From NCBI RefSeq assembly GCF_014384885.1, contig NZ_JACRST010000001.1, forward strand, positions 124,001 through 188,000: a stretch of DNA of 64,000 nt. The letters run 5' to 3'. Made by a program: the position numbers and the translations under genes. The notes under the pieces are model-generated. The model was not told where the DNA came from and searched no databases. It was given only the letters and a program-made list of their open reading frames with translations. Every line of letters begins with the position of its first letter. The first letter of the stretch is position 1. Of the stretch, positions 17,162-25,765 are shown piece after piece. The DNA is from Ligaoa zhengdingensis (GTDB taxonomy: Bacteria > Bacillota > Clostridia > Oscillospirales > Ruminococcaceae).

Positions 17162-17875
17162 TCAGGCTTTACTTCTGGCCTTGCCAAGATAAGCCGCCTT
17201 TACCTGCTCGTTGGCCAACAGCTCCGCGCCGGTACCGGTCAAGGCGATATTGCCGGTTTCCAGCACGTATCCATAATCGGCCGCCTTGAGGGCCAGGTTC
17301 GCGTTCTGTTCAATCAAAAGGATGGTGACGCCCTGCTTGTTGATCTCCTGAATAATTTCAAAGATGCCCTGCACCACCAGCGGCGCGAGGCCCAACGACG
17401 GTTCATCCATCATCATCAGCTTGGGTTTGGACATCAATGCCCTGCCCACCGCCAACATCTGCTGTTCACCGCCCGAAAGTGTGCCCGCCATCTGCCAGGA
17501 ACGCTCCTTGAGGCGCGGAAACAGGTCGTAAATCCAGTTGATATCCTCAGTGAAGTCATCCTTGCGCAGATATGCACCGATTTTAAGGTTTTCATACACC
17601 GAAAGGTTTGGGAAGACCCGCCGCCCTTCAGGCACCAAGGTGATCCCCTTCGCCACGATCTGGTCGGAGGGCTGGCCGGTGATATCTTCATCTAAAAAGG
17701 AAACGGTGCCCGACTTCGCCTTGACCAGGCCGACAATGGTGCGCAGGATGGTGCTCTTGCCCGCGCCATTTGCTCCAATAAGTGTGACGATGCTCTTTTC
17801 AGGCACTTCCAAACTGATGCCCTTGACCGCCTCGATGCCGCCGTAGGATACCCGCAGATCGTTGAGTTTAAGCAT
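17162..17875 (-). CDS. livF: Branched-chain amino acid ABC transporter ATP-binding protein LivF
   Basis: A 237-residue ATPase: Walker A GANGAGKST, signature LSGGEQQ, Walker B LMMMDEPSLGLAP. The VPEGRRVFP segment is typical of LivF. I chose the ATG at 17875 (GGAG close upstream), which overlaps the livG stop by eight bases; a longer N-terminus is unlikely. It is the last gene of the liv operon and forms the LivF-LivG ATPase heterodimer that powers uptake of leucine, isoleucine, valine or related amino acids. Confidence 0.93.
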   Translation of the reverse strand: MLKLNDLRVSYGGIEAVKGISLEVPEKSIVTLIGANGAGKSTILRTIVGLVKAKSGTVSFLDEDITGQPSDQIVAKGITLVPEGRRVFPNLSVYENLKIGAYLRKDDFTEDINWIYDLFPRLKERSWQMAGTLSGGEQQMLAVGRALMSKPKLMMMDEPSLGLAPLVVQGIFEIIQEINKQGVTILLIEQNANLALKAADYGYVLETGNIALTGTGAELLANEQVKAAYLGKARSKA

Positions 17876-18791
17876 TCTCCTGCACCCCCAAATACGCATC
17901 GATCACCCGCTGGTTGTTCTGAATCTCCTCGGGCGTCCCCTTGGCGATCGTCTCGCCGAAATCCAACACATAGATGCGGTCGGAAATCTCCATGACCAGA
18001 TCCATGTGATGTTCAATCATAAACACCGTGAGTCCAAAGCTGTCCTTCACACTGCGAATAAATTCAGTCAGCTCGTCGGTCTCCTGCGGGTTCATACCGG
18101 CCGCCGGTTCATCGAGCAGGAGCAGCTTGGGCTCGGTGGCCAGGGCGCGTGCAATCTCCAAATGGCGCTGCTGCCCATAGGGCAGGCTGCTCGCAATCTC
18201 ATCTTTGACGCCGCTGAGTCCGACGATCTCCAGCAGCTCCTCCGCAGAACGGCGCATCTCCCGTTCCTCCTTGAGGTTGGCTCGCACCATCGCGCTGAGC
18301 ACTCCAGCTCTGGAACGGCAATGCTTGGCAATCAATACGTTTTCAAAGACGGTGAGATCCTTAAAGAGCCGGATATTCTGGAAAGTCCGCGCAATCCCCA
18401 GCTTGGTGATGCGGTCGGGTGTCATGTGCAGATTGGGCTGGCGCTCCTTGAGCTCTCTGCCCTCCCCGGACTGCCCTTGGCTCGCTGCCTCCAGAATCAT
18501 CTTTTCATCCTGGCCGTTTCCCCGGTCGATAGCGGCCTTGAGCGCAGCGCGCTCCTCGCGGGTGGGCTTGGGCGTGCTGCGGACATAGGGTTTTCCCTCA
18601 TAATACACGGTACCGGAGGTGGGCACATAGACGCCGGTGATCACATTGAATGCGGTGGTCTTGCCTGCACCATTCGGCCCAATCAAGGCGACGATCTCCC
18701 CCTCGTTGACTTCAATTGAGAGGTCGTTGACTGCGGTGACACCGCCGAATTTCATCACAACATGTTCCGTTTTGAGAATATTCTTGCTCAT
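17868..18791 (-). CDS. livG: Branched-chain amino acid ABC transporter ATP-binding protein LivG
   Basis: A 307-residue ATPase with Walker A GPNGAGKTT, signature LPYGQQR (a LivG-type variant of LSGGQ), and Walker B LLLLDEPAAGMNP. It is longer than the usual ~255 residues because of an insertion of roughly 50 residues (around 70-120, KPYVRSTPKP...GRELKERQPN) between Walker A and the Q-loop region; this is known in clostridial LivG proteins. It overlaps livM by ATGA. Confidence 0.92.
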   Translation of the reverse strand: MSKNILKTEHVVMKFGGVTAVNDLSIEVNEGEIVALIGPNGAGKTTAFNVITGVYVPTSGTVYYEGKPYVRSTPKPTREERAALKAAIDRGNGQDEKMILEAASQGQSGEGRELKERQPNLHMTPDRITKLGIARTFQNIRLFKDLTVFENVLIAKHCRSRAGVLSAMVRANLKEEREMRRSAEELLEIVGLSGVKDEIASSLPYGQQRHLEIARALATEPKLLLLDEPAAGMNPQETDELTEFIRSVKDSFGLTVFMIEHHMDLVMEISDRIYVLDFGETIAKGTPEEIQNNQRVIDAYLGVQENA

Positions 18792-19879
18792 TTGGAGACC
18801 TCCTTGGGCGCGCCTTTTTTGCTGAACTTCGTCTTCAACTTCTCCAGCTTTTCAAAGATGAAGTCCCATGTGAGTTCATTGGTGCCCATGAGGCCCCTGC
18901 GATAGAACAGCACCACGACCATCAACAGTACCGAAAAGATGACCATACGGAAACCTGGGCGGAAGATGGGAACCTCCCAACCGCCAATCATCACCGTTTC
19001 GTCGAGAAAACGCAGCCACTCCTTACCGGCCGTGACCACGAACGCCGCGATCACTGTCCCGGAAATGCTGCCCATACCGCCGAGTACAATGATCAGCAGG
19101 ATATCATAGGAAAGGGTGAAGCGGAACTGCAAGGGGTCCACCGTACCGAGCAGCGCTGCCATCAGGCCGCCGCCGATACCGGCGAAAAAGCCGCTGGTGA
19201 CAAAAGAGATTACCTTATGCTTAAACAGGTTGATTCCCATCGCCTCTGCCGCGATCTCATCCTCGCGGATCGCCTTAAATGCACGGCCATAGCTCGAATG
19301 GATGAGCAGCACCATCAGCACCACAACGATAATCATGATGCCGATCGTCCACCAAAGGCTGTTGATGGTGGGTATGTATTTGATGCCCAAGGCGCCGTTG
19401 GTCACCGTCTGCATGTTGGTGAACACAATGCGGATGATCTCGGAGAAACCGAGGGTCGCAATGGCGAGGTAATCGCCCTTCAGGCGCAGCACGGGGGCGC
19501 CGATTAAAAAGGCGAGGATAGCCGACAACAGGCCGCCCAACAGAAGTGCGGCCACAAAGGGTAACTCGATGTCCGCGATCAAGGGGTTCATCGGCTCCAG
19601 ATAGAACACCGCTGCACGCTGCTCCACCGGCACAGTGAACACCGCCACCGTGAAAGCGCCGACCGCCATAAAGCCCGCCTGCCCCAGAGAGAACATCCCG
19701 GTGAAGCCGTTGACCAGGTTCATCGAAAGGCCCACAATCGCGTAGATCGCGCAGAGGCTGAGAACCCTGCGCACATAGGAATCCACCGTATTATCCATGA
19801 AAAAGACGCCTGCGACAAGAATCACAACGAATACGGCGGAAAGAATTCGATTCCGTTTCTTTTTATCCATATTCATCAC
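18788..19879 (-). CDS. livM: Branched-chain amino acid ABC transporter permease LivM
   Basis: A 363-residue membrane protein with 8-10 hydrophobic segments and the LivM signatures GLSMNLVNGFTGMFSLGQAGF, an RAFKAIREDEIAAEAMGIN coupling helix, and GGMGSISGTVIAAF. It forms the membrane channel with LivH. Its start overlaps the livH stop by four bases, and its stop overlaps the livG start by four. The charged C-terminal tail (KLEKLKTKFSKKGAPKE) is an extra cytoplasmic extension. Confidence 0.93.
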   Translation of the reverse strand: MMNMDKKKRNRILSAVFVVILVAGVFFMDNTVDSYVRRVLSLCAIYAIVGLSMNLVNGFTGMFSLGQAGFMAVGAFTVAVFTVPVEQRAAVFYLEPMNPLIADIELPFVAALLLGGLLSAILAFLIGAPVLRLKGDYLAIATLGFSEIIRIVFTNMQTVTNGALGIKYIPTINSLWWTIGIMIIVVVLMVLLIHSSYGRAFKAIREDEIAAEAMGINLFKHKVISFVTSGFFAGIGGGLMAALLGTVDPLQFRFTLSYDILLIIVLGGMGSISGTVIAAFVVTAGKEWLRFLDETVMIGGWEVPIFRPGFRMVIFSVLLMVVVLFYRRGLMGTNELTWDFIFEKLEKLKTKFSKKGAPKEVSK

Positions 19880-20763
19880 ACCTTCTCCGTCACTTTCTCG
19901 CCCAGAATACCGGTGGGCTTGGCCAACAATACGATAATCAGGAAAATAAAGGCAAACGCGTCGCGGTATCCGGTCAGGTCAGGCGCAATCGCCACCAGCA
20001 GAATTTCGCCCAAACCCAGGATGAATCCGCCGAGCATAGCGCCTCCGATATTTCCGATGCCGCCGATAACCGCGGCGATAAAGCACTTGAGGCCCGGCAT
20101 GACGCCCATCATCGGCTGCACCTGCGGATATTTTGCCCCCCACAGGATAGCGCCGATTGCCGCAAGGCCGGAACCGATCATAAACGTATAGGAAATAACG
20201 TTATCGATCTTGATGCCCATGACGCGAGCGATCTCATAGTCCTTGGAGACGGCGCGCATCGCCATGCCCAGCTTGGTCTTGTTGATGATAAACATCAGGC
20301 CGAGCACCAACAGCACCACGATCACAGGGGTGAGCAGAGAAACCATCTGCACTGACACGCCGCCGATGACGATGTTGTCCGCCAGCCCGCCGATTGCCGG
20401 GAAAGCCTTGGGAACGCCGGAAAACAGGTAGTTGGCCAGATTTTCCAACAGGTAGGACACACCGATTGCGGAGATCAAAATGGATGTTTTCGGCGCATCG
20501 CGCAGCGGGCGGTAAGCCACCTTCTCGATGCCCGCGCCCATCAGAGCGGTGAGTGCGACTACAACCACCACCGTAATGTACCACGGCACATGGAACGCCG
20601 CGATGCCAAAATATGCAAAATAGGCCGCCATCATCACGATATCGCCGTGGGCAAAGTTGATGAGGCGCAGGATTCCGTACACCATGGTATAGCCTATGGC
20701 AATCAGGGCATAGAGGCTGCCCAGTGAAATGCCATTGACCAGATGCTGCATAACTATCGCCAT
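19876..20763 (-). CDS. livH: Branched-chain amino acid ABC transporter permease LivH
   Basis: A 295-residue permease with the LivH pattern: LVNGISLGSLYALIAIGYTMVYGILRLINFAHGDIVM near the N-terminus, an MRAVSKDYEIARVMGI coupling helix, and GGIGNIGGAMLGGF near the C-terminus. I chose the ATG with GAGGT eight bases upstream over a TTG two codons earlier. It is the second gene of the operon, after the binding protein. Confidence 0.93.
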   Translation of the reverse strand: MAIVMQHLVNGISLGSLYALIAIGYTMVYGILRLINFAHGDIVMMAAYFAYFGIAAFHVPWYITVVVVVALTALMGAGIEKVAYRPLRDAPKTSILISAIGVSYLLENLANYLFSGVPKAFPAIGGLADNIVIGGVSVQMVSLLTPVIVVLLVLGLMFIINKTKLGMAMRAVSKDYEIARVMGIKIDNVISYTFMIGSGLAAIGAILWGAKYPQVQPMMGVMPGLKCFIAAVIGGIGNIGGAMLGGFILGLGEILLVAIAPDLTGYRDAFAFIFLIIVLLAKPTGILGEKVTEKV

Positions 20764-20799
20764 ATGCAATTACCTCGAATTCAAGTGAAATATAGAACA

Positions 20800-20832
20800 G
20801 GGTAAGCGCACCGTTGTGAGATGCGCTTACCC
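20800..20832 (-). other. Intercistronic hairpin between livJ and livH
   Basis: A perfect 11-bp stem, GGGTAAGCGCA with TGCGCTTACCC. No U-run follows on the minus strand. Such hairpins behind a binding-protein gene usually stabilise that message or partly terminate, so the binding protein exceeds the permease. Confidence 0.65.
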
Positions 20833-20863
20833 GCAGCGTGTTTATTCTGTCAAGCGGCAGGAA

Positions 20864-22015
20864 TTATTTGAGTTTTACAGTGTCTTTGTAGACAAATTTG
20901 CCGTCCTGAACGGTCTTGATGATGGCAACGTCCTTGTCGGCATCGCCATTTTCATTCAGCGTGATGCCGCCGGTCGCACCTTGGAAATCGACCGTTGCCG
21001 CAAGAGCATCGCGGATGGCGACGGTGTCGGTGGTGCCCGCGCGCTCAATCGCGTCGAGCGCCAGCATGTAGGCGTCGTAGCCCAGCGCCGCGACCGAGTC
21101 GATATTGCCATTCTTCTCGGGATATTTCTTATTGTACTCCTCTACAAATTTCTTACCAGCGTCGTTGACGGGGTTCTTGTCGTCAAAGAAGGTGGTCATA
21201 ATCGCGCCTTCAACATCCGCGCCGCCGACCTCGATGAACGGGCCGGTCTCCCAAGTGTCGCACCCGATGAACGGAGCGGTAATGCCGAGCTGACGGGCCT
21301 GTTTGATGATCAGTGCGGACTCGGTGTAGTTGCCAGGCGCAAAGATCGCATCGGGGTTGGCCTGCTTGATATTGGTGAGAATGCCGGTGAAATCCTGGTC
21401 GCCGGTGTTGTAGTTGCCGGTGGCCACGATGCAATTTTCATCGCCGGTGAGCGCTTTGAAGTTTTCCGTGAAGATCTTTACCAGACCCACAGAGTAGTCA
21501 TTGGAAACCTCTTGGATCGTGGCGACCTTCTTCGCGCCGAAGTTGTTCGCGCAGTAGTTTGCCACAATGCGGCCTTGATCGGTGTCGATAAAGCACGCGC
21601 GGAAGTAGTAGTCGTTGCCCAGAGTCACCTGCGGGTTGGTGCAGGAGCAGCCGATGGCGGGAACCTGATTCTTTTTGACCAGGTCGCCGGCTGCAATCGA
21701 ATAAGAGGAACCCCACGAACCGAGGATCACGCTGACCTTTTCCTTTTCGATCAGGCGGGCGACGGCCGCAGTGGCCTCATTTTTATCGGATTTGTTGTCG
21801 GCCTTTACCAAAACGACCTTTTTGCCCAGTACAGTGGGCCGCAATTCGTTGGCCAGCTCCATCCCCTCGACCTCGAGCTGCCCACCAGCGGCATTCGCGC
21901 CCGAAAGAGGTTCAAAGATACCGATTTTGATGACATCTTCATTCTTTTGTCCACAACCGGAGAATACCGTCGCGGCCAGCACAGCACTGAGCATTACAGC
22001 TAACACTCGTTTCAT
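20864..22015 (-). CDS. livJ: Branched-chain amino acid ABC transporter substrate-binding lipoprotein
   Basis: A 383-residue LivJ/LivK-type binding protein. The signal peptide ends in the lipobox VFSGC (cysteine ~21), so it is a membrane-anchored lipoprotein. The mature part begins IKIGIFEPLSGANAAGG, the standard Leu/Ile/Val-binding protein opening, and holds ILGSWGS and YDAYMLALDAIERAG. I chose the ATG with GGGGG eight bases upstream. It is the first gene of the operon. The exact amino acid bound cannot be read from sequence. Confidence 0.93.
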   Translation of the reverse strand: MKRVLAVMLSAVLAATVFSGCGQKNEDVIKIGIFEPLSGANAAGGQLEVEGMELANELRPTVLGKKVVLVKADNKSDKNEATAAVARLIEKEKVSVILGSWGSSYSIAAGDLVKKNQVPAIGCSCTNPQVTLGNDYYFRACFIDTDQGRIVANYCANNFGAKKVATIQEVSNDYSVGLVKIFTENFKALTGDENCIVATGNYNTGDQDFTGILTNIKQANPDAIFAPGNYTESALIIKQARQLGITAPFIGCDTWETGPFIEVGGADVEGAIMTTFFDDKNPVNDAGKKFVEEYNKKYPEKNGNIDSVAALGYDAYMLALDAIERAGTTDTVAIRDALAATVDFQGATGGITLNENGDADKDVAIIKTVQDGKFVYKDTVKLK

Positions 22016-22091
22016 GTTCAAGACCCCCATCTTTCATAATAAATATGGTTTGGGACATACTTTCTAAATAATTTATACTTAGAATGTTAAT

Positions 22092-22120
22092 ATTATATCA
22101 CAGACCATCTTGGTTTGCAA
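22092..22120 (-). promoter_or_regulatory. Promoter of the liv operon
   Basis: On the minus strand, TTGCAA (22120-22115), 17 bases, and TATAAT (22097-22092) with an upstream TG (extended -10). It lies about 75 bases before the livJ start. The remaining bases up to 22380 are AT-rich with no gene, and I saw no riboswitch. Confidence 0.7.
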
Positions 22121-22382
22121 GAAAAAGTGCACCAAAATCCAAAAATATTGGAAGCTGTTTCCTAGCCGTTTTTGACGGCCTCCCCTCTCTATTCAAAGTC
22201 CCAATGTTTATTCACAAATCAAACAAAAAGTATTGTTTTTATATGAAAAAATTATATTTTTCGCCTTGTTTTTGAGGCAAATACACTGTCTCCCAATATG
22301 TCTTTATATCAAATACAACTGTATGTATTTAAAAATCAAATAAAATGCAAGATTTAAAATAAAATCCTGCAAAAATGAAATT

Positions 22383-22405
22383 GAGGCGGAGAAAATCTCC
22401 GCCTC
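22383..22405 (-). terminator. Terminator after nicotinate phosphoribosyltransferase
   Basis: A perfect 9-bp stem (GAGGCGGAG with CTCCGCCTC, loop 5), followed on the minus strand by AATTTCATTTTT. It sits six bases past the stop codon. Confidence 0.85.
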
Positions 22406-22411
22406 TGTTTT

Positions 22412-23872
22412 TTATTCAAAATTGTACTGGGAAAGCATCTCGTTTTTGATCTTCCAGAGTTTGTCGGAGAGGTCGACGTAATACCGGTGCGGATACTCGA
22501 AGCGTTTGACTTCATCCCAGAGCAGATCGACCTGTTTTTCGCAGTAGTCGCGAACCTCCTGCAACGGCGGGCACTGATAGACCAATTTGCCTTTTGTAAA
22601 GATCGGCACCATCAACTTGCGCACCGTGTAATTTTTAAGGGTCTTTTTCTTCCAGGTTGCCACCGGGTCGAAGATGGTGTAGGGTTCGTTTTCGTCGATC
22701 TCTTCATCATACAGGGCGACGCAATCGGCAATGGCTTGTCCATTTGCCTTGTTATAAAAGCGGTAAAGGGTCTTGAAATCCGGGTTGGTGATCTTCTCAA
22801 TGCTCTCGCTCACCTTAATTTTGGGAATGTAGCCGCCGTCTTTATCCTGAATCGCTACCAGCTTGTATACCCCGCCAAACACCGGATCGCTTTTGGAGGT
22901 GATCAGATTTTCGCCCACGCCGAAGGAATCGACCTTTGCCCCCTGCAAAAGCAGGTCGCGGATGATGTACTCATCCAGGGAGTTGGACGCGCAGATGGTC
23001 ACATCGGGGTAGCCAGCCTCATCCAACATGATCCGCGCCTTTTTTGAAAGATACGCGATGTCGCCGCTGTCGATACGGATCCCTTTGGGCCGGAAGCCCT
23101 TGGGAGTCAGTACCTCGTCGAACATCTTAATCGCATTGGGCACGCCGGATTTGAGCACATTGTATGTGTCCACCAGAACAACGCAGTTGTCGGGATAGAT
23201 CTCCGCATATTTTTTGAACGCCTCATATTCGGTGTCGAACATCTGTACCCAGCTGTGCGCCATCGTGCCCACCGCAGGTACGCCGAACAGCCGGTCGCTG
23301 ATGACACAGGCGGTTCCGGTGCATCCGCCGATGTAGGACGCGCGCGCTCCGAGGATCGCCGCATCAAAACTCTGGGCGCGGCGGGAGCCGAACTCAGAGA
23401 TGCCGCGCCCCTGGGCAGCGCGCACGATGCGGTTGGCCTTGGTGGCGATGAGAGACTGATGATTGATGGTGAGCAGGGTCATGGTCTCGATCAATTGGGC
23501 CTGGATGATCGGCCCACGCACGATGACCACCGGCTCGTTGGGGAAAATCGGCGTGCCCTCCGGGATCGACCACACGTCGCACTCAAAATGAAAATCTTCG
23601 AGGTAACGCAGGAACTCTTCGCAGAAGATACCGCGGCCACGCAGATATTCGATATCCTCCGCGGTGAATTTTAAGTTGTTCAGGTAGTCAATCAACTGCT
23701 CCAAACCTGCCAGCAGCGCAAAACCGGCCCCATCCGGAATTTTGCGGAAGAACATATCGAACACCGCGATGCGGTCTCCCACACCCTGTTCCAAATATCC
23801 GTTCGCCATGGTGATCTCATAGAAATCCACCAACATGGTTAAATTTCTCTCGCCGAAATCCTGTGACTTCAT
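22412..23872 (-). CDS. pncB: Nicotinate phosphoribosyltransferase
   Basis: A 486-residue enzyme of the NAPRTase family (nicotinate + PRPP + ATP to nicotinate mononucleotide), the entry to NAD salvage. Motifs: LVDFYEITMANGYLEQG near residues 14-30, EFGSRRAQSFD, GTMAHSWVQ, and RIDSGDIAYLSKKAR with the substrate-site region. I chose the ATG at 23872 rather than a TTG 11 codons upstream. It is monocistronic, with its own promoter (TTGCTT, 16 bases, TATAAT at 23948-23921 on the minus strand) and terminator. Confidence 0.93.
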   Translation of the reverse strand: MKSQDFGERNLTMLVDFYEITMANGYLEQGVGDRIAVFDMFFRKIPDGAGFALLAGLEQLIDYLNNLKFTAEDIEYLRGRGIFCEEFLRYLEDFHFECDVWSIPEGTPIFPNEPVVIVRGPIIQAQLIETMTLLTINHQSLIATKANRIVRAAQGRGISEFGSRRAQSFDAAILGARASYIGGCTGTACVISDRLFGVPAVGTMAHSWVQMFDTEYEAFKKYAEIYPDNCVVLVDTYNVLKSGVPNAIKMFDEVLTPKGFRPKGIRIDSGDIAYLSKKARIMLDEAGYPDVTICASNSLDEYIIRDLLLQGAKVDSFGVGENLITSKSDPVFGGVYKLVAIQDKDGGYIPKIKVSESIEKITNPDFKTLYRFYNKANGQAIADCVALYDEEIDENEPYTIFDPVATWKKKTLKNYTVRKLMVPIFTKGKLVYQCPPLQEVRDYCEKQVDLLWDEVKRFEYPHRYYVDLSDKLWKIKNEMLSQYNFE

Positions 23873-23920
23873 TTCTGCCCACCATCTTTCTGTTATTTTA
23901 CACAAAACTTACCTGTTTTT

Positions 23921-23948
23921 ATTATAACCGAACCCCGGTGGAAAGCAA
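23921..23948 (-). promoter_or_regulatory. Promoter of pncB
   Basis: TTGCTT (23948-23943), 16-base spacer, TATAAT (23926-23921) on the minus strand, about 50 bases before the chosen start. Confidence 0.65.
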
Positions 23949-24014
23949 CCTTTCTCCGCCCTTTTTGTCGGATTGACGAGGTCGAGGCGCATCCGGTGGA
24001 ATACTTTCGTCCGT

Positions 24015-24974
24015 TTATGCGTGCGGCTCCCGGCCGCGGGCTGGGTTGCCAAAATCGAAACCGGGTAGCCCTGTAAATGCCTGCGGCAGCGCATCCCGCG
24101 CGGCCTCCCCGGGATAGCAAAGGCGAAGCCACACCGCTTCGATCAGCCGGACTGCCAATGATCGCGCCAGATCCTCCAGCACCAGATAGGATGCGGTGGA
24201 GAGCTCCCCGGTCTGTAAGTTGCGCCACTCCTTTTCCTCCCGGTTGAGCACCTCGCGCCGCGCCTTCGCGAGGCGCACATGGGCCGCAAGCCGGTTGTGC
24301 TGGAAGCCCACCGCATCCAACGCGCGCGCAGCCACCAGCGCACCGGGCCGGTTGAGCACCAGATGCAGAACGCGGTAACAGCTCCCAAAACAGCGCATCA
24401 CCTGCTTTTCCGTCACCGGCGCGCCGTAAACCTGCCGGGATAAAGCCTGATAGAGCCGGGCGATGGCGCGCAGCACCGAAGTGTCCGCGAGGAGCGCTGT
24501 TGACACAGAAAAGCTGTCGATCGTGGCGCCCGTCCTGAGCAGATAGAGGTCGCTGTCGATGTCACTTTCCAATTGGTTATGCAGCCCCCGACGGTCCGAT
24601 GGAGGCAATTCCAGCGCGACCTGCTCCTGAAGCCAATAGATATAAGGATGCGCGGTGCAATCAAGGCTGTAATGGCAGCAAAAACCCATCAGATAAGCTG
24701 CGACAGCTTCCTGTCCCCCGCACGCTCCATCCAGAAGCTGGAGCATCGCGTGAAACAGCGGCTCCACCGCCTCGCGGTGCATACGGCTCCCCAAGCGGTT
24801 GACGCGATGATCGAGGCGTGGCGGCAAAATTCCGTAAAAAAACAGCAGGTCGGGTCCCTGTAAGCCCCATTCAAACGCTGCGGCGTTTCGCTCCAGAAGG
24901 CGCTGCAGCTGCGGTTCCGCCAGCGCTGCGCGCACCCACTCGCCAAACAGCGAATGGGATACATAAGCGGGCAT
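24015..24974 (-). CDS. Zinc-dependent phospholipase C family protein
   Basis: A 319-residue protein resembling the PF00882 zinc-dependent phospholipase C/S1-P1-like fold: YVSHSLFGEWV at the N-terminus, WGLQGPDLLFFYG near 36-48, and GFCCHYSLDCTAHPYIYW near 97-114, which supplies the histidine and aspartate ligands. It has no signal peptide, so it probably acts in the cytoplasm, unlike secreted clostridial alpha-toxins. Clostridia often carry such proteins of unknown substrate. AGGAGG lies eight bases before the ATG. Confidence 0.8.
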   Translation of the reverse strand: MPAYVSHSLFGEWVRAALAEPQLQRLLERNAAAFEWGLQGPDLLFFYGILPPRLDHRVNRLGSRMHREAVEPLFHAMLQLLDGACGGQEAVAAYLMGFCCHYSLDCTAHPYIYWLQEQVALELPPSDRRGLHNQLESDIDSDLYLLRTGATIDSFSVSTALLADTSVLRAIARLYQALSRQVYGAPVTEKQVMRCFGSCYRVLHLVLNRPGALVAARALDAVGFQHNRLAAHVRLAKARREVLNREEKEWRNLQTGELSTASYLVLEDLARSLAVRLIEAVWLRLCYPGEAARDALPQAFTGLPGFDFGNPARGREPHA

Positions 24975-24997
24975 CCCTCATTCCTCCTTTCTGTGCG

Positions 24998-25052
24998 AAA
25001 AAGGCCGCTGCTCGCGGCGTGGGGATGATCCCAAGCCGGACTGCGGCCTTTT
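24998..25052 (-). terminator. Terminator after the exported unknown gene
   Basis: Outer arms AAAAAGGCCGC and GCGGCCTTTT with an inner hairpin (TGGGGATGATCCCA). Followed by CUUUUUCG on the minus strand. It lies between two co-oriented genes. Confidence 0.8.
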
Positions 25053-25071
25053 CATCTGTGCGATCTGGAAG

Positions 25072-25632
25072 CTATTTCCCGACTGTCAAGGTGATTTCCT
25101 TCTTGATTTCCCCCAGTTTTTCCAGCGTGTCCATGTCATACGCCTCAATGTAGGCTTTGCAGGGATAGGTTCCATCCTCCAGCTCCACATCGAGCGGCGC
25201 GGATGGAATATGCATATCCGGCGCAAGAAAACCGGAGTAATAGACGATATCCCCATCCTCCGTTTCAACGCGCACCCGCATGAAGTGCTGGTTATCCCCG
25301 TTGTTTTCAATCAATAGATTGCCTTCGGCCTTCCCATTTTTAAATTGCGGGGACGGATTGATCTTGTAAGAGATTTCGCCATACGGCTTTTTCACCCCAG
25401 TCTTTTCGCTCGGGTCGGTCATACCGTTGACCGCATGGGGATCGAGTTCGACGCCCAAATCCGCATATGAGCTGGAGGGGTCGTCCGAGCTCGACGACGC
25501 AGGTCCCCACTGGATGGAAAAGTCGTCGACAAATGCATAGGCGCAGATAATCTCCACCAGGAAGATCGAAAGCAACAGCAGAATACAGATCGCCAGGCTC
25601 TTGATATTGAGCCTTTTTACCGGTTCACGCAT
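25072..25632 (-). CDS. Membrane-anchored extracellular protein of unknown function
   Basis: 186 residues. A basic N-terminus and one hydrophobic helix (~12-34) are followed by a serine/aspartate-rich linker (SSSSDDPSSS) and an acidic, beta-rich domain (~65-180; repeated short strands such as AEGNLLIENNGDNQHFMRVRVETEDGD). The layout resembles anchored surface proteins or sigma-factor-associated sensors, but I do not recognise the family. It is flanked by its own terminator and lies divergent from the radical SAM gene. Confidence 0.7.
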   Translation of the reverse strand: MREPVKRLNIKSLAICILLLLSIFLVEIICAYAFVDDFSIQWGPASSSSDDPSSSYADLGVELDPHAVNGMTDPSEKTGVKKPYGEISYKINPSPQFKNGKAEGNLLIENNGDNQHFMRVRVETEDGDIVYYSGFLAPDMHIPSAPLDVELEDGTYPCKAYIEAYDMDTLEKLGEIKKEITLTVGK

Positions 25633-25703
25633 GTCGGAAACCCCTCTCAGTCGTCGGTCGATGTCTCTATTATTATACTCAATCCAGCCGTGAAAAGCAA
25701 TCG

Positions 25704-25732
25704 TTTACGATCGCGGTATGGTATGTTACAAT
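25704..25732 (+). promoter_or_regulatory. Promoter of the radical SAM gene
   Basis: TTTACG (25704-25709), 17 bases, TACAAT (25727-25732), 34 bases before the ATG. Confidence 0.65.
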
Positions 25733-25765
25733 AAAAATAATTGTCTAGGAAAAGAGGGGCTTTGC

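Noticed and set aside
22121..22382. Possible riboswitch or small gene between the liv operon and pncB
   Set aside because: AT-rich with only a trivial 5-bp hairpin; no conserved motif or frame with a ribosome site.
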